From Dehalococcoidia bacterium (GTDB taxonomy: Bacteria; Chloroflexota; Dehalococcoidia; Lucifugimonadales; UBA3495), in contig JAJDTP010000012.1 in assembly GCA_022827095.1 (NCBI GenBank), positions 95,057 to 141,050 on the forward strand: a stretch of 45,994 nucleotides of DNA, in the 5' to 3' direction. Made by a program: the position numbers and the translations under genes. The notes beneath the pieces were generated by a model. It was not told the origin of the DNA, did not search any database, and saw nothing but the letters and a program-made list of their open reading frames with translations. Positions 14,786 through 22,936 of the stretch are shown here, piece after piece. Numbering within the stretch: the first letter of the stretch is position 1; every line of letters starts with the position of its first letter.

Positions 14786-15709
14786 ATGAAAAAAGTCGTC
14801 AGCGAAATCAGTGGCGTGGTGTTCAGCCTGCCCTGGCTGGTTGCCCGTGACGAGGGCCTGTTCGAAGCCGAAGGCATCGACATGGAATTTGTCACCGCTC
14901 TGAACAGCGGTAAAGTTACCCCCACCGAGAATCCGGAAGAAGTGAACCCGATACTCGGTCATGTGGCGTTCGAAGATGCTCAGGTATCGATCTACCGCGC
15001 TTGAGAGGAAGGTCAGGTCCGTCGGGCCTATGAAAGCAAACAGGGCGCCCGCATCATCGCCCTCCGTTCGGCAGTCGCCACTCAGGCCATCCTGGTGCAC
15101 CCCGATTCTCCCCATTACTATCCTGGGACCCTGGGCAACCAACCGGTGGCGGTGCAGTTCCATGCCGGGTCCCACTACGTCGCGCTTCGGCTCCTGTCGG
15201 GCTATCTGCCCGAGGAGAAGATCAAGCTGGTTCATTATGGGTCTCCGCAGTTCCGGTTTGAGGCCCTGATGAACGGCGAAGTCGCGGCCGCCGCCCTCAT
15301 GGAACCCTGGATCACCCTCGCCGAAAAGCAGGGTTGCCGCCCGGTCTGCGAAGGCCATTACCTGGGCGCCGAAAACGCCAGCGACAACATGGACGAGGCA
15401 ACTTTCTCGGCCATCAACCGGGCTGTTGCGAAAGCGGTGGACCGCATCAACGCCGATAAGCGCAGGTACCTCCGGTATCTCATTGACGAGCCGCGGTTCG
15501 CTGCGGTGGCTGGCCGCTTCGGCGGGATCACGCCCGAGGACTTCCACCTGCCCCGACTGCGCTACTCGTACAACACCCCTTACACCGACGAGATCGTTGA
15601 GGACACCTACCACTGGATGGTACGCTGGGGTCTGCTCGACGGCGCCGCCTGCAGCGCGGACCTCGTCGACAATCGACTGGCCGAACCGGCCGTCGCGGCT
15701 GCCGATTAG
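14786..15709 (+). pseudogene. NMT1/THI5-like ABC substrate-binding protein interrupted by one in-frame TGA (recoding candidate)
   Basis: A single reading frame of 308 codons is broken only by TGA at 15002-15004, codon 73. Before it stands MKKVVSEISGVVFSLPWLVARDEGLFEAEGI and an end FEDAQVSIYRA; after the TGA the frame continues EEGQVRRAYES, HPDSPHYYPGTLGNQPVAV, SHYVALRLLSGYL, ALMEPWITLAEKQG, ADKRRYLRYLIDEPRF and TPEDFHLPRLRYSYNTPY. This is a SsuA/NMT1-type type II binding protein, without an obvious signal peptide. From memory, relatives read YRACEWGQ at the break, so the TGA sits at a cysteine. AGGAGCG precedes the ATG. Both halves are otherwise intact and conserved. It may be a fresh nonsense mutation, a sequencing error or a selenocysteine codon. 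The ThDP genes follow 164 bases later. Confidence 0.75.
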
Positions 15710-15787
15710 TCGTCACGTCTACGTCGATCGACACAGCAGCGATCACAGGCTGAACATCCAAGTGACGAGCGTCGCCGGCGCCTCCGG

Positions 15788-15816
15788 TTGACGCCGAAAA
15801 GCGCGCCGGGTATACC
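15788..15816 (+). promoter_or_regulatory. Promoter for the ThDP decarboxylase subunit operon
   Basis: TTGACG (15788-15793), a 17-base spacer and TATACC (15811-15816), 57 bases before the ATG at 15874. This suggests the ThDP genes are transcribed separately from the NMT1-like gene. Confidence 0.55.
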
Positions 15817-15873
15817 TGTTGTCGGCAACCCGGCGCTCCCGTTTGCCCAAACATCTCGAGGCAGGTTTCACCC

Positions 15874-16383
15874 ATGGCCGAATTGAGTCCCGCCCGCATC
15901 CTGGCGGAGTTGAAAAACAACGGCGCTACCCATGTGGTCTGGCTTCCCGACAGCGAGACCAACTTCCTCTACGTGTTGATGAGCGAGGAGCCCAGCATAG
16001 ACCTCGTGCCGGTGAGCCGTGAAGGACACGCTTTCTCCACCGCCGCGGGGCTAGCCGCCGGCGGCAAGAAGCCCGTCATTCTCATCCAGAATACCGGCAT
16101 GATGGAGTCCGGCGATTCGCTGCGTGGCTGGGGCCTGGGCATGAACGTGCCGGTGGTCATGATGGTCGGGTATCGAGGCTGGACGCGTCACGGCGTCATC
16201 AATGACACCGCCGCTTTCTACACCGAACGTTTCCTCCATGCGTTCAACATCAACTACTACCTCGTGGAGTCTGATGAGGACGCCGACCGCATCTCCATCG
16301 CCTTTGCCGAAGCGCAACGGGAGAAACGCCCCGTTGCCGTCCTCGTGGGCGACGAGTACCACGGCTTCAACGTCAGCCGCTGA
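15874..16383 (+). CDS. ThDP-dependent decarboxylase alpha subunit (N-terminal domain, sulfopyruvate/phosphonopyruvate decarboxylase-like)
   Basis: A 169-residue protein equal to the pyrimidine-binding (Pyr) domain of ThDP enzymes. The cofactor-activating glutamate lies in LVPVSREGHAFSTAAGLAAGGKKPVILIQNTGMMESGDSL, near residue 50, the typical REGxA motif of sulfopyruvate and phosphonopyruvate decarboxylases. The PP domain is on the next gene, so the enzyme is an alpha/beta hetero-oligomer as in ComD/ComE. The likely reaction is decarboxylation of a 2-oxo acid; the exact substrate is not determined. It is 27 bases upstream of the beta gene and downstream of an NMT1-like binding protein, so a transported precursor may feed it. 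Confidence 0.82.
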   Translation: MAELSPARILAELKNNGATHVVWLPDSETNFLYVLMSEEPSIDLVPVSREGHAFSTAAGLAAGGKKPVILIQNTGMMESGDSLRGWGLGMNVPVVMMVGYRGWTRHGVINDTAAFYTERFLHAFNINYYLVESDEDADRISIAFAEAQREKRPVAVLVGDEYHGFNVSR

Positions 16384-16410
16384 TCAACGCACATAACGGA
16401 AGTGACCACC

Positions 16411-17001
16411 ATGATGAAAACGGCGGAAATGCTGGAAATCTTCAACAAGCATCGCGGCGACGCGGTGGTAATACCGGGGCGCGGCGGACGGTTCTGGGTC
16501 GAGATGAGCGATCAGCCCGATCGGGACCTTCCCCTGGGCGACCCCGCCATGGGCGGCCACGCCTCTTTTGCTCTTGGCCTGGCCCTCGCCATTCCGGACC
16601 AGCGCGTCGTGCTGTTTGACTCTGAGGGCGACGTGCTGATGGGAATGGGCGCTCTGCCCACCATCGCGGAGAAAGCGCCGTCCAACCTCTACCATTTCAT
16701 GCTGGACAACGGCGTGTACGCCACCACGGGAGGCCAACCCGTTCCCAACGCCGAGCAGATGGAATATGACGTGGTCGCCCAGGGTTGCGGCTATCCGTCC
16801 ACCTACGCCATCGACAACCTGGAGGACTTCGCGAGCCAGATCGAAGAGATTCTGAGCGGGCCGGGCCCGGTGTTCGTCGCTCTGAAAATCGACCCCGAAA
16901 TCATCAACGAGCCCATAAACGCCCGTCCCCAGTGGCAGCGCAAGACCCGCAATCAGGCCGTCGCCGACATGCAGGCTGAGCTGGGCATCTCGGGCGGGTG
17001 A
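16411..17001 (+). CDS. ThDP-dependent decarboxylase beta subunit (C-terminal PP domain)
   Basis: A 196-residue diphosphate-binding domain of a ThDP enzyme. DLPLGDPAMGGHASFALGLALA is followed by the Mg-ThDP motif FDSEGDVLMGMGALPTIAEKAPSNLYHFMLDNGVYATTGG: the GD opens and LDNG closes the usual GDG-x(25)-NN signature, here as GDV and DN. It complements the alpha subunit encoded just upstream. A GTG at 16402 is also in frame, but the ATG ATG at 16411 begins the normal domain. I see no downstream gene in the same operon; a 193-base gap follows. Confidence 0.83.
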   Translation: MMKTAEMLEIFNKHRGDAVVIPGRGGRFWVEMSDQPDRDLPLGDPAMGGHASFALGLALAIPDQRVVLFDSEGDVLMGMGALPTIAEKAPSNLYHFMLDNGVYATTGGQPVPNAEQMEYDVVAQGCGYPSTYAIDNLEDFASQIEEILSGPGPVFVALKIDPEIINEPINARPQWQRKTRNQAVADMQAELGISGG

Positions 17002-17194
17002 CGGTAGCAACAGGACGCCGGCGACGTAAAGGATAATTGACATAAGTTGCAGTGATTTCCAAATCGTGGCCCGGGTCTATGCTGGTATTATGGATTCAGG
17101 CCGACCCGGCCCGTTACAGTTGGGTCGTATAACATCAAGATCGATGCTGCGCCGACGACGCTTATAGCCGGGTCGTGGCGCCAGGAGGAGGGTG

Positions 17195-17542
17195 ATGCCG
17201 AGCAAGGGTAAACGGGTGGCGGCCCGACAAAACAACCTGCGTCGCCGACGTGGCGGCGCCAACCGCGCGGCTCCGGTGCGAAATCCCGCTGCCGCCGCTC
17301 CGGTCGCGTCTGCCGTGGCGGCGCCCGCGGCGAACGCTTCCGCGTCCACTGCTGCTGCCACCGCTGAGGTAGAGGCTCGTCCACAGACCCGGGCTGCCGC
17401 GGTCGGTAGACCCGCCGCTCCCAGGGGGCGACGATTTGATCGCCCGGCCGCGTACAACCACGTTGGATCGGAACTGAGGCGCATCGGCATTTTCTCCGGC
17501 GTGCTGGTGGTGGTTCTCGTCGTCGTTTCCTTCGTGCTGTAG
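17195..17542 (+). CDS. Small basic, Ala/Pro-rich protein with C-terminal membrane anchor
   Basis: A 115-residue protein with three parts. The N-terminus is strongly basic (MPSKGKRVAARQNNLRRRRGG), followed by about 50 residues of low-complexity Ala/Val/Pro. The end is YNHVGSELRRIGIFSG and a hydrophobic stretch of about 18 residues (VLVVVLVVVSFVL), a tail anchor with the positive side in the cytoplasm. I recall similar MPxKGKRVAxRQ...SELRRI proteins in Chloroflexota genomes, so it is probably a lineage-specific conserved protein of unknown function. A perfect AGGAGG lies at 17183-17188, setting the start at ATG 17195. uvrC begins 27 bases later on the same strand. Confidence 0.7.
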   Translation: MPSKGKRVAARQNNLRRRRGGANRAAPVRNPAAAAPVASAVAAPAANASASTAAATAEVEARPQTRAAAVGRPAAPRGRRFDRPAAYNHVGSELRRIGIFSGVLVVVLVVVSFVL

Positions 17543-17569
17543 GCCCGAGCATGAGGCCGGTATCGGATC

Positions 17570-19426
17570 GTGGTTCGGCAGGAATTCGACCACCGCCTGT
17601 TGGTGACGCCGGAACGCCCCGGCGTTTACTTGATGAAGAACGCCGCTGGAGCGGTCATCTACGTCGGGAAGGCCGCCGTACTGCGTAACCGGCTGCGTTC
17701 CTATTTCGGGTCGCCAGCGGGCCTGGATCGCAAGACCCGGCGCATGGTCAGCGAACTGGCCGACTTCGAGTACATCGTCACCGACACCGAGGCTGAGGCG
17801 CTCATCCTTGAGAACACCCTCATCAAGCGCCACCGCCCCTACTTCAACGTCCGTCTCAAGGACGACAAAACCTACCCCTACCTCAAGGTAGACCTGTCCG
17901 AGGACTTTCCCCGGGTGTACATCACGCGGGGCGTGCACAAGGACGGCGCGCGGTATTTCGGGCCCTTCGCTAGCGCAGGCAGCGTCCGCCAGTCCATGGA
18001 CCTGGTCAAGAAGCTGTTCCCCTACCGTTCCTGCACCAAGAGGATCACGGGAACCGACCCGCGTCCGTGCCTGGAATACTACATTCACCGCTGCGTCGGC
18101 CCCTGCGCCGGCCTGGCGAGCCAGGACGAGTACGCGGAGGTAGTCAAACAGGTGATCCTGTTCCTGGAAGGGAACACCGAGGTCGTCACGGGTCAGCTCC
18201 GTGACAAGATGGAGGCGGCGGCCGAGGAACTGGAATTCGAGCGTGCCGCCGCCCTTCGCGACCAGATGGCGGCCATCCAGAAGTTCGAGGAAGAGCGCAC
18301 CGTCAAGGTGGATTCCGGGCGCCAGACCGACCTTGACGCCATCGCTGTATCCGTCGCGGCCAACGAAACCTGGGTGGAGGTGTTCTTCGTCCGTCACGGC
18401 AAGCTGATCGGGCGGGATCATTTCTTCATGGAGGGTCCACAGGATGGCGAGGCTGGCGAGATCATCGCCCAGTTCATCCAGCAGTTCTATGCCACCGCCC
18501 TCGAAGTACCCCCCATCGTCTTGGTGCAGCACGATCCGCCCGCCGAAGACGCCCAGCTCTTGCAAGACTTCCTGCGGAGCCGCCGTGGCGGCGCGGTTCG
18601 CATCTATCGCCCCCAGCGCGGGGAGAACCGGAAGCTGATGGATGTAGTCGCCGCCAACGCCTCAGAGGGCCTCGCCCAGCATCGGGTCAAGTGGTTGAAC
18701 CGCTCCGACGCCATCCAGGGCGCGTTGACGGAGCTGGAGGAGGAACTCAGCCTGCCCACGGCTCCGCGGCGCATGGAATGCTACGACATCTCCCACATCC
18801 AGGGAAGCAACCTGGTGGGCAGCATGGTCGTCTTTGATGACGGCAAACCTCGCACCCGCGATTACCGCCGGTTCAAGATCAAGGCCGTGGACGGGGTGGA
18901 CGATTACGCCAGCATGAAAGAAATGTTGACCCGCCGCTTCAAACGGCTGAGCCAGGCCATCGCCAACCCTGATCCCGACGGCAGGGTCGACAACTGGGGC
19001 GTTGTGCCCGACCTGGTGATCATCGACGGCGGCAAGGGTCACCTGTCGGCGGCCCAGGAAGTGATGCTCCACCTGGGTCTGGAACAGATCCCGTTGTGCT
19101 CCCTGGCCAAGGAGAACGAGGAGATATTCGTCCCGCACACTCCTGAGCCCATCGTTTTGCCCCGGGATTCGCAGGCGCTCTACCTGATGCAGCGGATCCG
19201 CGACGAAGCGCACCGGTTCGCGATCAGCTTTCACCGCAACCTGCGCTCCAAGAGCAGCCTGAAATCGCCCATCGACATGGTCACCGGTATCGGCCCCAAA
19301 CGGAAGCGCATGCTGCTCCGCCGGTTCGGCTCTCTCCAAGGCATCAAGGATGCCAGCGTCGAGGAGATCGCAGCCGTTCCCGGCCTCACCAGATCCCTCG
19401 CAGTCAGATTGAAACAGACCATCTAA
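17570..19426 (+). CDS. uvrC: Excinuclease ABC subunit C
   Basis: A 618-residue UvrC of normal length. The GIY-YIG nuclease domain occupies about residues 14-95 (PGVYLMKNAAGAVIYVGKA, then EAEALILENTLIKRHRPYFN with the catalytic Glu). The Cys-rich segment follows near 150-180 (CTKR, PCLEYYIHRCVGPC), then the UVR motif at about 205-240 (LRDKMEAAAEELEFERAAALRDQ). The C-terminal RNase H-like nuclease has YDISHIQGSNLVGSMVVF and LVIIDGGKGHL with its catalytic Asp residues. A helix-hairpin-helix pair closes the protein (GIGPKRKRMLLRRFGS). It makes the dual incisions in nucleotide excision repair with UvrA and UvrB. The GTG at 17570 is the only start close to the conserved N-terminus; its ribosome binding site is poor. 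Confidence 0.97.
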   Translation: MVRQEFDHRLLVTPERPGVYLMKNAAGAVIYVGKAAVLRNRLRSYFGSPAGLDRKTRRMVSELADFEYIVTDTEAEALILENTLIKRHRPYFNVRLKDDKTYPYLKVDLSEDFPRVYITRGVHKDGARYFGPFASAGSVRQSMDLVKKLFPYRSCTKRITGTDPRPCLEYYIHRCVGPCAGLASQDEYAEVVKQVILFLEGNTEVVTGQLRDKMEAAAEELEFERAAALRDQMAAIQKFEEERTVKVDSGRQTDLDAIAVSVAANETWVEVFFVRHGKLIGRDHFFMEGPQDGEAGEIIAQFIQQFYATALEVPPIVLVQHDPPAEDAQLLQDFLRSRRGGAVRIYRPQRGENRKLMDVVAANASEGLAQHRVKWLNRSDAIQGALTELEEELSLPTAPRRMECYDISHIQGSNLVGSMVVFDDGKPRTRDYRRFKIKAVDGVDDYASMKEMLTRRFKRLSQAIANPDPDGRVDNWGVVPDLVIIDGGKGHLSAAQEVMLHLGLEQIPLCSLAKENEEIFVPHTPEPIVLPRDSQALYLMQRIRDEAHRFAISFHRNLRSKSSLKSPIDMVTGIGPKRKRMLLRRFGSLQGIKDASVEEIAAVPGLTRSLAVRLKQTI

Positions 19427-19555
19427 GCGGACCGGCACATCGGGTGTCGGTCGCCGAGGTACCTCGGTGAACCGCCAGACCGACCCCTGACCTTCCGCTC
19501 CGTTGACGACATCGTAGCCGGTCTGCTGCCTGGATGTGATCATTGCCATCGGAAG

Positions 19556-19687
19556 CCGCTGCTGCTCCGGCGATTGGGCATCGATCCTGCGGTATCCTCT
19601 GCCGTGTTCGTGACTACGTTTACCGATGTTTTCGGATTCCTGATTTTCCTCGCTGCCGGGAGCTTCCTTGTGCGGGCGCTGGGCTGA
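19556..19687 (+). pseudogene. mgtE: 3' remnant of an mgtE magnesium transporter gene
   Basis: In the 357-base gap after uvrC, one frame reads PLLLRRLGIDPAV, SSAVFVTTFTDVFGFLIF and LAAGSFLVRALG before TGA at 19685-19687. This matches the last transmembrane helices of MgtE (PLLLKRLGxDPAVASSVFVTTxTDVxGFxxFL). About 43 codons are recognisable; upstream of PLLL the similarity stops and uvrC follows, so the rest of the roughly 450-residue protein is gone. No start codon with a ribosome binding site lies in front of it. It is a gene relic, presumably left by a deletion. I see nothing else in this gap. Confidence 0.72.
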
Positions 19688-19783
19688 CGGATTGGCCCAA
19701 CCGCGCTGGTTTTCCGCCTTGCCATAGATCCCGGAGTTACTTTACTATTGAGACCGGCGCAGTTGCGTCATCGGGTGTGGCGG

Positions 19784-20473
19784 ATGAATAAGCTCAGCAT
19801 CACATTGCCAGCCGGCGGTCAGATATGCATTGAGTCTGACGATGCGGGACTTGTTCGCGAAGTCCTTTATTCGTTCATGCCGCAGCTCACCGGGGTCAAC
19901 GGAGCATCAGCGGACGCAGCCATTGCCAAGCCGGCCGAGCCGCCCCCGCATTCCAACGGGCATTCGGCGCCCAATGGCTCTATACAGCATGTGCCCGAGC
20001 CGCAGCGCACTGCGGTTGTCGCCGCGGAGAGCAACGGAGCGCCCCCGGTCACACCTGCTGCCACCGTCGTGCAAATTACCCCGCCCCCACCGTCGGCCAC
20101 CGCCGCGCCGAATGGCGAACCGGCACGGGCTCCAACTCTAGCCGCTGAAACGATGACTCCATCCGAGCACGAGTACATCGCTTTTTGCCAGCGAGTCAAC
20201 CCCCTGGGCGACATGCGTCGAGTGGTGGTGGCCGCCGAGGCGGCGCACCGATACCTGAACATCGCCAGCGTCGATCCCGACAGCCTGGCTCACCTGTTCA
20301 CGCTGGCCGGTTGGCCGATTCCGCACAGCTTCGTGCAGACGCTGCGCAACGCCGCCCGCACCAAGTTCCGGTGGTTGGAGCGAATACCCGGTCTGTCTGG
20401 CCACTACAAGGTGACCAACACCGGGCGCAGCATTGTCCTTGGCGAGGGCGAGGTCAAGACCGAAGCCGAATAA
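19784..20473 (+). CDS. Hypothetical protein with disordered linker and C-terminal helical domain
   Basis: A 229-residue protein I do not recognise. Residues 1-37 look folded (MNKLSITLPAGGQICIESD, LVREVLYSFMPQL). About residues 38-130 form a low-complexity Pro/Ala/Ser/Asn linker. From about 135 a folded, mostly helical domain follows: EHEYIAFCQRVNPLGDMRRVVVAAEAAHRYL, LAHLFTLAGWPIPHSFVQTLRNAARTKFRWLERI, GHYKVTNTGRSIVLGE. The last part has the look of a winged-helix (YxVTNxGR at the wing), so nucleic-acid binding is possible, but this is only an impression. No signal peptide or membrane segment. The ATG at 19784 begins the conserved-looking part; a TTG at 19748 is also in frame. Confidence 0.6.
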   Translation: MNKLSITLPAGGQICIESDDAGLVREVLYSFMPQLTGVNGASADAAIAKPAEPPPHSNGHSAPNGSIQHVPEPQRTAVVAAESNGAPPVTPAATVVQITPPPPSATAAPNGEPARAPTLAAETMTPSEHEYIAFCQRVNPLGDMRRVVVAAEAAHRYLNIASVDPDSLAHLFTLAGWPIPHSFVQTLRNAARTKFRWLERIPGLSGHYKVTNTGRSIVLGEGEVKTEAE

Positions 20474-20564
20474 TCGGGCCCGGGTTCGTGTAGTACAATG
20501 GTCGCGGCCGCCGCGCGTCGTGCGCGGGCGTGCTTATTCCGGTTCCCGCATCAGGAGTTTCACC

Positions 20565-21983
20565 ATGCGCATGTACATCTGCGGCGAGTGGGTCGACCGC
20601 GATGACAAGATGCCCGTCATCAATCCCTTTGACCAGTCGGCGTTCGACACGGTCCCTCGCGGCTCAGCCGCCGACGTGCAGGCTGCCATCGCCAGCGCGG
20701 TGCGCGGCGCCGCGGTGATGGCCAAACTGCCCGCCCACCGTCGTTATACGATACTCAAGCGCGCCGCCGACCTTATGGAAGAACGAGCGGATGACCTTGC
20801 GGAAACCATAACCCGCGAAGAGGGCAAGGTCATCGCCGAAGGCCGCGCCGAGGTCCAACGCGCCGTCCAGACCATCACCCTGTCCGCCGAAGAAGCCAAG
20901 CGCCTGCACGGCGAGACCGTCCCCTTGGACTCCGCACCTGGCGTGGTCAACCAGTTTGGCTTCACCATCCGCGTGCCCGTGGGGGTTGTGGCCGCGATCG
21001 CGCCCTTCAACTTCCCGCTGAACCTCGTATGCCACAAGGTGGGGCCGGCCCTGGCCGGCGGAAACGCTGTCATCTTGAAACCCGCCGGTGACACTCCGTT
21101 GTCTGCCTTGAAACTGACCGAGATCCTGCTGGAAGCCGGACTGCCGGAAGAAGCCATCCAGACCATTACCGGTTCCGGCGCGGAGATCGGCGATGCCATC
21201 ACCGGTTCTTCCGACGTGCGCAAGATCACGTTCACCGGCAGCATGGAGGTGGGCGACCAGATTTGTCGCAACGCCGGCATCAAGAAGGTGACGATGGAGC
21301 TGGGGTCCAATAGCCCTCTGATCATCATGTCGGACGCCGACATTGAGAAAGTTGCGGCGGCCACCGTCTCCAGCGGATTTGCCAATGCGGGCCAGGTGTG
21401 CATCTCCACGCAGCGGGTCTTCGCAGCGCGCACCATCTACGCCGACCTGCTCGACGCGCTGGTCAAGCCCACCCAGGAGTTCAGCGTCGGCAATCCCTTC
21501 GATGAAGACGTCAAGATGGGCCCGATGATCCGCGAAACCGATGCTGCTCGGGTCGAGACTTGGATCGCGGAGGCCGTGGGGCAGGGCGCCCGCGTCATCG
21601 CCGGCGGCGACCGCGAGGGGACCCTGCACTCGGCTACCGTGGTGGCGGACGCCCGTCCGGAGATGCTCATTTCCCGCGAAGAGCTTTTCGGACCAGCAGT
21701 CGCGGTCAGCGCCTTCGATGACATTGACGATGCCATCGCCAAGGCCAATGATACGCGGTTCGGCCTGTCGGCCGGCATCTTCACCCAGAACGTGGACTGG
21801 GCCATGAAATTCGCCCAGGAAGTGCACTCGGGCAACCTGCACATCAATTCTTCCCCGCAATGGCGCGCCGACGTGATGCCCTACGGAGGGCTCAAGGACA
21901 GCGGGATGGGGAAGGAAGGACCCGCCTACGCCATCGAGGAGATGACCGAGCTCAAGATGGTGGTGTTCCACCTCGGCGGTTAG
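20565..21983 (+). CDS. Aldehyde dehydrogenase family protein
   Basis: A 472-residue NAD(P)-dependent aldehyde dehydrogenase of normal length. It shows the oxyanion Asn in AIAPFNFPLN, cofactor-site KPAGDTPLSAL, ITFTGSMEVGDQI, the general-base Glu in TMELGSNSPLI and the nucleophile Cys in SSGFANAGQVCISTQRVF, about residue 280, and REELFGPAVAVSAFDD near the end. ELGSNSP rather than ELGGKSP and GQVCISTQR point to the branch of lactaldehyde, phosphonoacetaldehyde and sulfoacetaldehyde-type dehydrogenases. It oxidises an aldehyde to its acid in the cytoplasm. AGGAG lies upstream of ATG 20565. The gene stands alone, with a hairpin after it. Confidence 0.9.
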   Translation: MRMYICGEWVDRDDKMPVINPFDQSAFDTVPRGSAADVQAAIASAVRGAAVMAKLPAHRRYTILKRAADLMEERADDLAETITREEGKVIAEGRAEVQRAVQTITLSAEEAKRLHGETVPLDSAPGVVNQFGFTIRVPVGVVAAIAPFNFPLNLVCHKVGPALAGGNAVILKPAGDTPLSALKLTEILLEAGLPEEAIQTITGSGAEIGDAITGSSDVRKITFTGSMEVGDQICRNAGIKKVTMELGSNSPLIIMSDADIEKVAAATVSSGFANAGQVCISTQRVFAARTIYADLLDALVKPTQEFSVGNPFDEDVKMGPMIRETDAARVETWIAEAVGQGARVIAGGDREGTLHSATVVADARPEMLISREELFGPAVAVSAFDDIDDAIAKANDTRFGLSAGIFTQNVDWAMKFAQEVHSGNLHINSSPQWRADVMPYGGLKDSGMGKEGPAYAIEEMTELKMVVFHLGG

Positions 21984-22030
21984 GTCTGGCGCATCCGCGC
22001 GGCGGGCACAGCCGGAATTGAGATGATCCA

Positions 22031-22052
22031 GGGGCGAATGTTCATTCGCCCC
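22031..22052 (+). terminator. Palindromic hairpin after the aldehyde dehydrogenase gene
   Basis: A perfect 10-bp stem, GGGGCGAATG and CATTCGCCCC, around TT. No T-run follows, so it is a weak terminator or a small dispersed palindrome. The arm is shared with the hairpin at 3807-3836. Confidence 0.6.
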
Positions 22053-22081
22053 TACCCATTCCAACACGACGGAGCGACGAT

Positions 22082-22894
22082 ATGAGCAGCAGACCGCACG
22101 GGATCGATGGATGGGGATATCCCAATCAGGAGTATGCCCCGGAGCCTCGAGTGATGACCGAAGCGCCGCGCAGCGCCCTGGTGGTCACGCCCCATCCCGA
22201 CGACGCCGAGGGCGGGTGCGGTGCGACCATGGCCAAGTGGATCGCCGAATCGGGGACCAAGGTGGTCATCCTGATGTGCACCAACGGCAACAAGGGTACC
22301 GGAGACCGCTCGTTGACCCCCGAGTCGCTGGCTGCGACCCGGGAGATTGAGCAGCAAAATGCCGCCAACGTGCTCGGTGTCTCCGAGGTTGTGTTTCTCC
22401 GTTACGGCGACGGCGAACTGGAGGACACGCACGCGTATCGCGGACAGGTCGTTCGCGAAATCAGGCGGCACAAACCCGAGGTGGTGTTCGGTATCGACCC
22501 CTATCGCGTCACGTCGCACACCCACCGTGACCACCGGCACAGCGGCCAGGCAGCTCTGGACGCGGCGTTCTCCTATGCCTGGAGCTGGCAAGATTTTCCG
22601 GAGCAGATCGAGGAAGAGGGACTAGAGCCGTACCGGGTGCGAGAGGCTCTGCTCTGGGGGTCCGAGCGGCCGGATACTTTCGTATCAATCACCGAGGAGC
22701 ACATACTCCGGAAAGCAGAGGCCCTCAGCCAGCACGCGTCCCAAATCAGCGCCCGCACCAGGGCCCAACGCCTGGATCGCATGACCGAAGGTTGCCGCTT
22801 GCAGGGTGAGCGTTGCGGCGTTCCTTTCGCGGAAGGGTTCCGACGCATCGACTTCAACCTCGGCACCGACGATTGGTGGCTGCTGAACCGTTAG
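22082..22894 (+). CDS. PIG-L/LmbE family zinc deacetylase
   Basis: A 270-residue PIG-L family protein. The first metal motif VVTPHPDDAEGGCGATMAKW (PHPDD-E) is near residue 38. The distal metal histidines are in TSHTHRDHRHSGQAALDA near residue 145. TNGNKGTGDRSLTPESLAATREIEQQNAANVLG is typical of bacterial LmbE-like members. Such enzymes remove N-acetyl or similar acyl groups from sugars (GlcNAc-type conjugates) with Zn2+ in the cytoplasm. No mycothiol or bacillithiol gene is next to it, so the substrate is unknown. GGAG precedes the ATG at 22082. Confidence 0.87.
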   Translation: MSSRPHGIDGWGYPNQEYAPEPRVMTEAPRSALVVTPHPDDAEGGCGATMAKWIAESGTKVVILMCTNGNKGTGDRSLTPESLAATREIEQQNAANVLGVSEVVFLRYGDGELEDTHAYRGQVVREIRRHKPEVVFGIDPYRVTSHTHRDHRHSGQAALDAAFSYAWSWQDFPEQIEEEGLEPYRVREALLWGSERPDTFVSITEEHILRKAEALSQHASQISARTRAQRLDRMTEGCRLQGERCGVPFAEGFRRIDFNLGTDDWWLLNR

Positions 22895-22936
22895 CCCGCC
22901 GGTCACGCGTAAAATGGAAGCCACGGGAATCTAATC

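Noticed and set aside
17162-18565. Long minus-strand open frame across uvrC
   Set aside because: It is antisense to an intact uvrC; GC-rich codon bias creates such frames.
19543-19791. 82-codon frame between uvrC and the gene at 19784
   Set aside because: The MgtE-like signal is in another frame; this one has no motif.
20664-22067. Long minus-strand open frame across the aldehyde dehydrogenase gene
   Set aside because: Antisense to a complete aldehyde dehydrogenase; His/Gly/Asp-rich product without a family match.
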